Positions 56,601 to 64,000 of a stretch of DNA of 64,000 nucleotides are shown in pieces. The DNA is from Cheilinus undulatus (lineage: Eukaryota; Chordata; Actinopteri; Labriformes; Labridae). The number at the start of each line of letters is the position of its first letter. Positions within the stretch are counted from its first letter, which is position 1. The position numbers and the translations under genes were made by a program. The notes under the pieces were generated by a model. The model was not told the DNA's origin. It saw nothing but the letters and a program-made list of their open reading frames with translations, and made no database searches. The stretch spans positions 33,440,151 to 33,504,150 of the forward strand of contig NC_054877.1 in the NCBI RefSeq assembly GCF_018320785.1, given 5' to 3'.

Positions 56601-59600
56601 GGTTTTGACCCAACACCAGCATTACATACAAGGTCACACATGTTATTTTTTTTTCACAGGGGACTCGAAAATAAGCACAAAAAGAAATTTTCTCACAGGT
56701 GCTCCACACAAATGTTTGAGATTTATTTTATCATATGTTTTGTGTTGGCATCATAAAGACAAAAGGTCCCCTTTTGGGTCAGTGTTCATTCTATTTGAGA
56801 GTTTCTTACATCTCTGAATTTTCATTTTCTACCTTATGATTCATAGGAGGTCAGAGCTAGCTAGCACATTTTAGTTGGGCTTTTTTTGGATGTACTTGTG
56901 TTAAATTCTGATAGCTTACATAAACTTTTAGTTTATGTTAATTTTGGTTGCCCTAGAGGTCAAAGTGGAACCTCTTGTCTCTAAACTGATACTGTCCTGT
57001 ACATAAGTAAATGGGGATGCACGGTGGTACAGTGGTTGGTGCTGCTGTCTCACAGCAAAAAGATTCCTTGTTTAAATCCTGCTTGGACAGGGCCTTTATG
57101 TGCAGAGTTTGCATGTTCTCTCTGGGTACTCTGGCTTTTCCCAGCAGTCTGAAGAAATGAGGTTAAACTGTGCCTGTCGATGTGAGTATCCCTGGTTGTT
57201 TGTCTCCACATGTCAGTCCTGTGATTGACTGGTGACTTGTCCTGGGTGAACCTCATCTCTTGCCGTTTTGAGAAAAGAAATTAGCATTCTTTATTCTTTA
57301 AATGGTCTCTTTTTGCAAGTAGTAACAGAGAAAAGTGAATATAAAGGGGCTGTTTCTGCATTTTTCTGTAAGTGCTGTTGTCTAACCTACCTCACAGACA
57401 GCTGCTGTATATGGGATAAAAAATAACAACATAGAAATGACCACTCTTACTCACTTATAAAGACATGGAATTTTTTTGTTTCAGCCTGTTGCATAACCTG
57501 TTAAAACTTCCACACATGAGTTTTAAATTCAACACCTAATTATGTAGAATTCAGTTGCACAAATAACAAATTGTATGTTTTATTTGCTTTTTTTTTAAAT
57601 CACAAATTTGTTATTTCCATGATTTAAGTCATAATTATTGTCATATAACTAGGGATGAAAATGTAAAATAGGTGCTTAAAATGTGTCTAACTGTGTTTGT
57701 TTGGATTTCCCACAGGAAAAAAGTGCGCTCCTGGGTAAAAGTCAAAACACAGATGAAACAGGGTCAAATGGAAATGGAAAGATTTTGTGAGTTCAACTCA
57801 CTGATGATTCATTTTCATTATGTTCAAATATTTATTAAGATTTATTAACATTTTGTGTTTCAGTGATTTGTAACTAAAGCTCTCTGTTGTGTCCAAAGTT
57901 AATCTGCACTGTAGGACTGAAAGATATTGGGAAAAAAAACTGGCAGTGATATTTACAAACAGGGTTTTTACGTGCATTTTAGACTTACAGTGCTGTGAAA
58001 AAGTATTTGCCCCCTTTCTGATTACTGATGTTTTTGCATATTTATCACACTTAAATGTTTCTGATCATCAAACCAATTTTAATATCTCACAAAGACAACC
58101 CAGGTAAATAGAAAATGCAGCGTCTGAATGATTGTTATATTTTTTCAAGGGGGGAAAAAAATCCAAACCTATCTGGCCCTGTGTGAAAAAGTAATTGCCC
58201 ACCTTGTTAAATCATGAGTTAACTGTGATTAACCACAGTTTTTGGAAAACTAGGTTCACTGGCCAAACCCAGGCCTGAATACTGTCAGATTGTTAAAATA
58301 AGAAATCACTTAAATAGAAACTGTCAGACAAAGTGAAGTAGGCTACAAGATCTCAGAAAGAAACGCATCACGCCACGATCCAAAGAAATTCAACAACAAA
58401 TGAGAAACAAAGTGATTGAAATCTGTCAGTCTGGAAAAAGGTTACAAAACCGTTTCCAAGGCTTTGGACTCCAGTGAACCATGGTCAGAACCATTACCAC
58501 AAATGGAGAAAACTGGGAACAGTGGTGAACCTTCCCAGGAGTGGTCGACCAACCAAAATGACTCCAAGAGTGCAACGATGACTCATCCAGGAGGTCACAA
58601 GAGAACCCAGAATGACATCCAAAGCCCTGCAGGCCTGACTCGCCTCAATTAAGGTCAGAGTTCATGACTCAACCATAAAAGAAACACTGGACAAAAATGG
58701 CATCCGTGGGAGAGTTCCAAGGCCAAAACCACTGCTGACAAAAAAGAACACAAAGGCTCATCTCACATTTGCCAAAAAAAACATCCTGATGATCTCCAAG
58801 ACTTTTGGAGAAATATTCTGTGGACTGACAAGACAAAAGTTGATCTTTTCTGGAAGGTGTGCAGCCCATCACATCTGGCGTAAAAATAACACAACATTTG
58901 ATAAAAAGAACATCTTACCAACAGTCAAACATGGTGGCAGTGTGATGGTCTGGGGCTGTTTTGCTGCTTCTGGACCTGGACCACTTGCTGTGATTGATGG
59001 AACAATAAATTCTGCTGTCTACCAGAAAATCCTGAAGGTGAATGTCCCGGCATCAGTTCATGCCCTCAAGCTTAACGCTCTTGGGTTATGCAGCAGGACA
59101 ATGACCCAAAACATACCAGCAAGTCCACCTCTGAATGGCTCAAAAAAAAAAAAAAAGGTTTTTTAGTGGCCCAGTCAGGGTCCGGACTTAAATCCAATTG
59201 ATATGCTGTGGTGTGACCCTTGAATGGGCAGCTCATGCTGAAAAACCCTCCAATATGGCTGAGTTAAAACAATTATGAGAAGAAGAGTGGGTCAAAATTC
59301 CTCCACAGCAATGTGAAAGACTCGTCACTGGTTATCGCAAACACTTGATTTCAGTTATTGCTGCCAAGGGTGGCACAACCAGTTATTAGGTTCAGGGGGC
59401 AATTACTTTTTCACACAGGGCCAGATAGGTTTGGATTTTTTTCCCCTTAAAAAGTTAAATAATCATTCAGACACTGCATTTTCTTTTCACTTGGGTTGTC
59501 TTTGTGAAATATAAAAAATGGTTTGATGATCCAAAACATTTAAGTGTGATAAATATGCAAAAACATCAGGAATCAGAAAGGGGGCAAATACTTTTTCATG

Positions 59601-60123
59601 GCACTGTGCAGTCATTATCATTTAAATAATACAAATATTAAGAATGTGTATCAGTGATAGCTCAAAGTGTCTTCATCATTTTACCATTTTTTCAGGTTTT
59701 TCACAATAGTTGTGTTTGTAACTTTTTCCTTGGAAGCCAGAATAAATCTTAAAAGCTTTTGTTTCACTGCGAAATTGGCAGCAGCTATCTGAGGATGGCT
59801 GATAGTTTGCCAGCGCTTTATCCTGCTACATAAAAATTGTGCTGAAGCTTGCACATCTATCTGGGCCTCTATCCAATAGATAGGTTGTTCAAAAACTAAG
59901 TGAGAAGTACTGCTTCTTAACATATTATGTAATTTCTCTTTGAATCCAGACATTTTTTATATGTTTATTAATTCTAATATTGTAATAATGATGACTTTGT
60001 GCTGTACTGTGCAGCCGTACAGTTCATCTCTAACCAGCTGCATCGTTTTGTCCCTGCAGGAGCATCCACTCCTCAGAGAGCCAGCAGGAATTCTTCAGGA
60101 TGCTGGATGAGAAAATAGAAAAA
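50631..60123 (+). CDS. c1orf21: C1orf21 homologue (3' end outside window)
   Basis: Small vertebrate protein of unknown function. A noncoding exon ends at 48774; coding exons are 50631-50721 (exon starts 50580), 54537-54616, 57716-57786 and 60060-60123, all in phase, giving 102 residues. The start [12 protein letters not shown] fits an N-myristoylation (Gly2) and palmitoylation (Cys3) signal, so membrane attachment is likely. Matches to human C1orf21 are NGD..DEYKMK, VEKVKYI, and the near-identical [17 protein letters not shown] at the last exon here. Human has about a dozen further residues (starting GRDYC); I find no such exon before 64000, so it should lie to the right. Introns hold SINE, LINE and Tc1 copies. 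Confidence 0.9.
51319..51490 (+). mobile_element. tRNA-like SINE
   Basis: The head reads TTTAACTCAGTTGATAGAGC (A-box-like) and GGATCGTTTCCC (B-box-like, 51393-51403) with an intervening longer variable segment, followed by an unrelated tail ending AACAATAAATCT. The B box deviates from consensus and the folded arms are imperfect, so it is a SINE rather than a working tRNA gene. Confidence 0.65.
51795..52075. repeat. Dispersed repeat with TTTGTTTGTTAG stretch
   Basis: Contains CATCCACCAAGGAGGTTATG, a TTTGTTTGTTAG short tandem (51830-51875) and CGGATTTTGATGAAATTTCC. I recognise this as the core of a repeat widespread in fish, family name uncertain. Noncoding. Confidence 0.5.
52284..52760. repeat. 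T-rich degenerate tandem repeat (TTTTTGCCACTTTT)
   Basis: Begins with an ACTCAACGCGTGGCTTTTGAG stretch and continues as many drifting copies of TTTTTGCCACTTTTTGCCCA-like words for over 350 bases. The strand is strongly T/C-biased. It lies in the first coding intron of the C1orf21 homologue. Confidence 0.6.
53398..53918. mobile_element. hAT-like MITE with 8-bp duplication
   Basis: Ends AGGGCTGGGCAATTAATCGC and, inverted, ATAGGGCTGAACGATTTAGG. The 8 bases CACTAACT occur on both sides (53390-53397 and 53919-53926), fitting the hAT target duplication length. No transposase. The host DNA around it (about 53170-53395, continuing after 53926) also looks repeat-like. Confidence 0.75.
55330..55960 (-). 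mobile_element. LINE (non-LTR retrotransposon) fragment
   Basis: The minus strand encodes pieces typical of the C-terminal part of a fish LINE polyprotein: [24 protein letters not shown] and [20 protein letters not shown] (55948-55706), then a frameshift and [19 protein letters not shown] plus a [17 protein letters not shown] stretch (55569-55336). The frame is broken and both ends are missing. It lies in the second coding intron of the C1orf21 homologue. Confidence 0.75.
57012..57256 (+). repeat. Abundant teleost repeat (GCACGGTGGTACAGTGG)
   Basis: GATGCACGGTGGTACAGTGG, GAGTTTGCATGTTCTCTCTG and GATTGACTGGTGACTTGTCC are hallmark blocks of a repeat found very often in fish introns. The copy is eroded and lacks the usual end; a relative is at 14540-14850. 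Confidence 0.65.
57988..59606 (+). mobile_element. Tc1-like transposon with IR/DR ends
   Basis: Full-length copy of about 1.6 kb. Each end carries two direct-repeat sites: outer AAAAAGTATTTGCCCCCTTT (near 57998, and inverted near 59580) and inner GTGTGAAAAAGTAATTGCCC (58181-58200, and inverted 59395-59416), the architecture known from Sleeping Beauty-type elements. Plus-strand transposase is broken by stops and shifts; readable pieces include [20 protein letters not shown] (58925-58985) and [13 protein letters not shown] near 59170-59212. The left TA is intact; the right reads TG. It lies in the third... last visible intron of the C1orf21 homologue (between exons at 57786 and 60060). Confidence 0.85.
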
Positions 60124-62060
60124 GTAAGGACCCCTCCCTGGAGCATCACATTCTGTTATGTCTCTGTGTGTTTTTTTTTCACTAAGCTGCTGCTAAATAA
60201 CATAATGGAGGTTAATCCTTTCACCGCAGCAAATCTGTAGTTAGAACACAACAGATGACATGATGATACCACACAAAACAGCCACAATCTGTCCTGTCCA
60301 GTGAATCCACCACGGAGGTTATTTAGGGTGGGATTGTTGAAAACATGTTGTACTGACAGAGCTGCTGTGGGAATAAATCCTGTCACAGAGGAGAGTGGAT
60401 TAGTTAAACCCCATAACGCCCCTTTTATAGCATCCATGGTAGCTAAATTTCAACCTTTGTGTTAAAGGGTCTGTAGTATTCTATATTTTCTTTATGTCAT
60501 CAACAAATCCCCTGAAACTACAAAATAACATTCAAATGTACTAATATATTTGTGTATCTTAAGATGAATGAAGCTCAACACTATAGCCCTGTTTACATTT
60601 TGCATTCAAAATGCATTTTGGCTGTGAGGGTACCAAATGGCTGTGCTATTGTACGTGCATTCATATTATGCATTACTGGTGACTTCAGTGACAATCTATA
60701 ATTGAAACTCGCTTGACCACTTCTTATGCAACCAACAGCCCATACCTCATTTCCATGGCTCTTTTTCCTTGGCTTGGTACACTTGCATACCCTTGTGCAT
60801 TATGTAGCGAGGCTTCTGTCCATAAGAATGACTGGGGGTCGAATTAGCCATGAGCTAAGTAGTTAGTGGTGCCTTCTTAACAGTTTTTCACTCTAATTTA
60901 GTCAAAAACATGCTTTTAAAGGACAAGGTGATATGCTATCTAGCAATTAAGTCTGGTGGGGTACTTGTTAGATTGAGAGAACAAAATTCTTGACAAGCTA
61001 TGAGGGAGTTGGGATGTTTAATTTCCAGATGAGCTGATTCTGAAAGCTTGCTCCTTCTGTGACTGACACGAGCCAGCTCTCATTTGAGTGGCAATTTCTT
61101 TTTTTAATGTTTGTTATTTAAAGACATAAAAAAGGCAAAATGGTACCAACTGAAGAGCTTGCTAACTGAAAGACCAGTTCTTATTGCTAAACTGAGCCAA
61201 ATAATCCAGACCTCCAGGGAGGACCAGGATTCCCATCACGCCAAATGAGGCTGGACGGCGTAAACAAAAACGATTTTTGTTTATAAGGAGAATACCACAA
61301 ATCTTGTAGACTGATGTGAGGAGGATCTCACTGGCCCAGCCTCAGTGTCCTCTCACACACTTACTGCCAAGTCTGTGAGGGCTTAGGGTTGTCCCTCAGT
61401 CGTAAAGTGCGTGAGGGATCTCTCGCAGACTTTTTGAGCCCTTCATGCAGCCTATCTGCATCATGGGATACCTTCATGGGCATATCTGCAGACTTAACGT
61501 AAGGGAATTACCCACAGTTCATAGCATTGTGATGTATGACAGGGATTCTCTGGGGAAGCCCAGTGCGAACGCTATAAAAGTGAAAAGAGAGAAATAGTTA
61601 GAAAAAAATATGGAAGGTGTAATTAGTGTTGACGCCGCAAAAAAAGAAAAACATTTCCTGTTATAATACAGCCTTCATCCTCTGAGGAAATCAGTCCATA
61701 GACGAGGCACCCTTGTTTTTATCTTTGTTATCTTTGCAAGATACTGACTGTCAACAAAAAACAACGGGCTGTCCCAATCCTATGTCTACAACTTCGAGCC
61801 CTCGCAGCCTCGTGCACTTAATCACTTTCCAGGTGCAGTCAGTTAAGTCCTCAAAGGCTCAGGGTTTAGGGAGGAGATTGAGATTCAGCCACTAAGTCGG
61901 GAGTCAGTCACTGCAGTGGCAGGTGTGTGTGGCTGATTGCCACTGGTTGGAGCCAGGTGTGGTGAGCTTTTACAAACTCTTGGGTTGCAGCACTAAGTGC
62001 TGAGTCATTTTCTCACCTGCAGAGGTAGTGAGAGCATCTCCTTGTGTTTTCTTCTGGGTT
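60124..62060. other. Intron sequence, no supported gene
   Basis: Intronic DNA after the last visible exon of the C1orf21 homologue. The stretch at about 61320-61900 contains blocks (GGGCTGTCCCAATCC, CCTCGCAGCCTCGTGCAC) that I associate with fish repeats, but I could not define ends. I see nothing coding. Confidence 0.4.
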
Positions 62061-62097
62061 TAAAAGACTGAACCCTCTGGGATCCTTCAAATATTTG

Positions 62098-62410
62098 TTA
62101 CACTTGGGACCTTAAGCGCATAATATGTGCTCCTCATATTGTTGTTATTAAAAATATTTTACATGTAGAAAATGGAAAAAAATACATATTTTCTGTTTTT
62201 TTCATCTGAAAACATGGTGCTACAGTGACAAAAACCTGGCATTTAAAGGGTTAAAATCTTTAAAAAATCGAGAATATTTGATATCAATATTTAGGTCAGA
62301 TGTAGCTGAAAAAAATGAGCTCCATGAAAGTAGAATAAAGTATAAATGTATAATATTTTTCATAGCTGCTATGAGGAATGCATATTATGCGCTTAAGGTC
62401 CCAAGTGTAA
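62098..62410. mobile_element. Inverted-repeat element with perfect 30-base ends
   Basis: The first 30 bases (from TTACACTTGGGACCTTAAGC through ATAATATG) recur exactly as the reverse complement at 62381-62410. The 250-base interior is AT-rich and noncoding. A looser outer inverted pair (AGACTGAACCCTCTGG near 62066 and, inverted, AGACTTTAACCCTGGGG ending near 62650) may mark a larger unit. No clear target duplication. Confidence 0.7.
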
Positions 62411-62714
62411 CAATCGCTTGTACACAGTGTATTTTAGACTTACTGTAGGAGCTGAGCTGGAAATAACAAGATCAAATAAAAATACAAAATCTTACCAAGA
62501 TTCCTGCCATATGCACAAACTCAGCCAAGATAATCTAAAAATGAAAAGTGCTTAATATGCACACAAGTGTCAGGGGGGTTAAGCATTTCTGACACATTTT
62601 TCCATAGTGAATTTTCTGAGATTTACTCGTTACCCCAGGGTTAAAGTCTGTTTGGGCTAGGGGGCTTCTACTAGCTTTTTTTTTTTCTATTTTTTTAACA
62701 CCAGTCTGGTGGGG

Positions 62715-62741
62715 GTTTTTTTGTGTGTGTGTGTGTGTGTT
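62715..62741. repeat. GT microsatellite
   Basis: A TTTTTTTGTGTGTGTG run in intronic DNA. Confidence 0.8.
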
Positions 62742-62749
62742 TCTTTTGA

Positions 62750-64000
62750 GTATAGTTTTCTCAGTCTACCTAGGAGTTTAAGTTTCAGGTCAGCTGCACA
62801 GCAGCAGTGGCTTAGTTTCTCCTTTTCTCAGTATTATTAGGAATGGTATTTTATTGGTTTTAACTTGCTATTATTTTGCTTTGTTGTTCCCTTTACCCAG
62901 ATAATCACTCACCATTTTTAGTGGTTTTCCCTCTGGGATAACTTTAAGACACCCAGACCCACAATTGCATCCCACTTTTCCCACTTTATGACAGTTGATG
63001 GGGTGGTCCTTAATGGATGTCAGTGCTAGTTGTGTCTACATAACTAATCCAATCCAGATGAGGGCATCCCAGACCACCTCTGTATGCAGTCTGAGCTATC
63101 CGTATCTGGTATCAGAGTGCCCAAAATGGGTATAAATTTCTGTTAATGCAGTGTAGGGTGTATGTGTCTCAAAGTTCTGCAGCTGTCTATTAACTTTTTA
63201 AAGAATTAGCTGTTATTGGTTCCACTTTGGGAATTCCTCAGAATTCCTTCAGTGTAGATATCAGAGGAAACTGCTGTGTCTGCCTGGCAGTTATATGCCT
63301 CTGTGAGGTAAATGCTAGCTGACAGTGAAAGTACAGTGGTGGGTAAAGAAGAAAGACTGGGATATTTTTTAGTGTGATTCATAGCCATCTTAGAGCAACA
63401 GATGTACATGAGGTCTGATGACCTTGAACTTTGACCCCCAGAATCTAATTGGTTCATCTTTGAGTCAGAGAGGGTATCTTTGTAACTGGGCTGAAGAGAG
63501 GAGGGAGGGCAGCCAGAGTCAGTGTCGTCACATTCGACGTGTACGTGTGTCACTCAGCAGCCAAGGTCGAGCTTGACAGCATTTCTTTTGTCCAGGCCTT
63601 TGCACCCCTGGTAATACGCCCAGCAACCACTGATAGTTTTCAGGTGCTTAGAACAAACACGACAACCAGGGGGTTGTGGCAACCCTCCTACCTGCCCTAA
63701 CAGTACTCTAGGCTATGGTTAAGCGCCACATCTACCCATAACTCCGCCCTAAAGCTGTAGTTTTTCTTTTAATAATTTTCATCAGATTATTTTCTCATGC
63801 CCTTGGTAATGTACAAGGACATAAAGAGCATGACCTGGGTTGTGTCAATCCTCCTTCCCACCCAATGATGTCCTCAGGCAGGCATACTTTCCATTACAGA
63901 AAACACGTTTTATTCAAACTTTAACATAAACAACATATCATATTTTGAAACTGGTACATTTTACCATTTCATGAAAAATACAAGTTCATTTTAAAAGCAA
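62750..64000. other. Intron sequence to window end
   Basis: No exon with the expected GRDYC-like C terminus of C1orf21 is seen. The minus-strand open frame at 63206-63553 has no recognisable domain and no splice context, so it is not called. Otherwise nothing supported. Confidence 0.35.

Noticed and set aside
63206-63553. 115-codon minus-strand open frame
   Set aside because: No domain, signal or splice evidence; lies in a large intron.

Overview
The window is nuclear DNA from a teleost fish, most likely a spiny-rayed fish, although the species cannot be read from the sequence. It has short exons with GT-AG introns, vertebrate orthologues with close matches to their human counterparts, and many Tc1-like and other DNA transposons of kinds common in fish. 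There are no operons, ribosome binding sites or CRISPR arrays. Long reading frames are rare because coding sequence is split into small exons; most open frames outside the exons are chance or decayed transposase.

Gene order is: (1) a last coding exon of an unrecognised plus-strand gene (971-1213); (2) slc35a3, a Golgi UDP-N-acetylglucosamine transporter, minus strand, seven coding exons from 23925 down to 8531, with a likely noncoding first exon ending at 33942; (3) imp3, a U3 snoRNP/SSU processome protein, plus strand, seven coding exons 35103-38776; (4) sec22b, an ER-Golgi R-SNARE, minus strand, five coding exons from 48249 down to 40049; (5) a C1orf21 homologue, plus strand, a noncoding exon ending at 48774 plus four coding exons 50631-60123, with its last exon beyond the window. 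Three of these models are complete from start to stop (334, 183 and 215 residues), with every splice phase closing.

The four named genes alternate in strand. slc35a3/imp3 and sec22b/C1orf21 are head-to-head, while imp3/sec22b are tail-to-tail with polyadenylation signals about 100 bases apart. The genes have unrelated jobs (nucleotide-sugar import into the Golgi, ribosome assembly, vesicle fusion, and a membrane-anchored protein of unknown function), so shared promoters are the only link suggested by layout.

Most of the remaining sequence is mobile-element debris: at least six Tc1-like elements, some nested; a four-copy family with GTCTGGCTGCAGAC-type ends and an AGCTA-rich core; a CpG-rich hAT-like element with hairpin ends; several short inverted-repeat elements; a large fold-back minisatellite near 15.2-16.1 kb; a split tandem satellite near 17.3-19.3 kb; a tRNA-like SINE; and a LINE fragment. 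I found no new multi-gene system. The points most worth a second look are the unclassified repeat families, the nested insertions and the upstream ORFs of the C1orf21 homologue.
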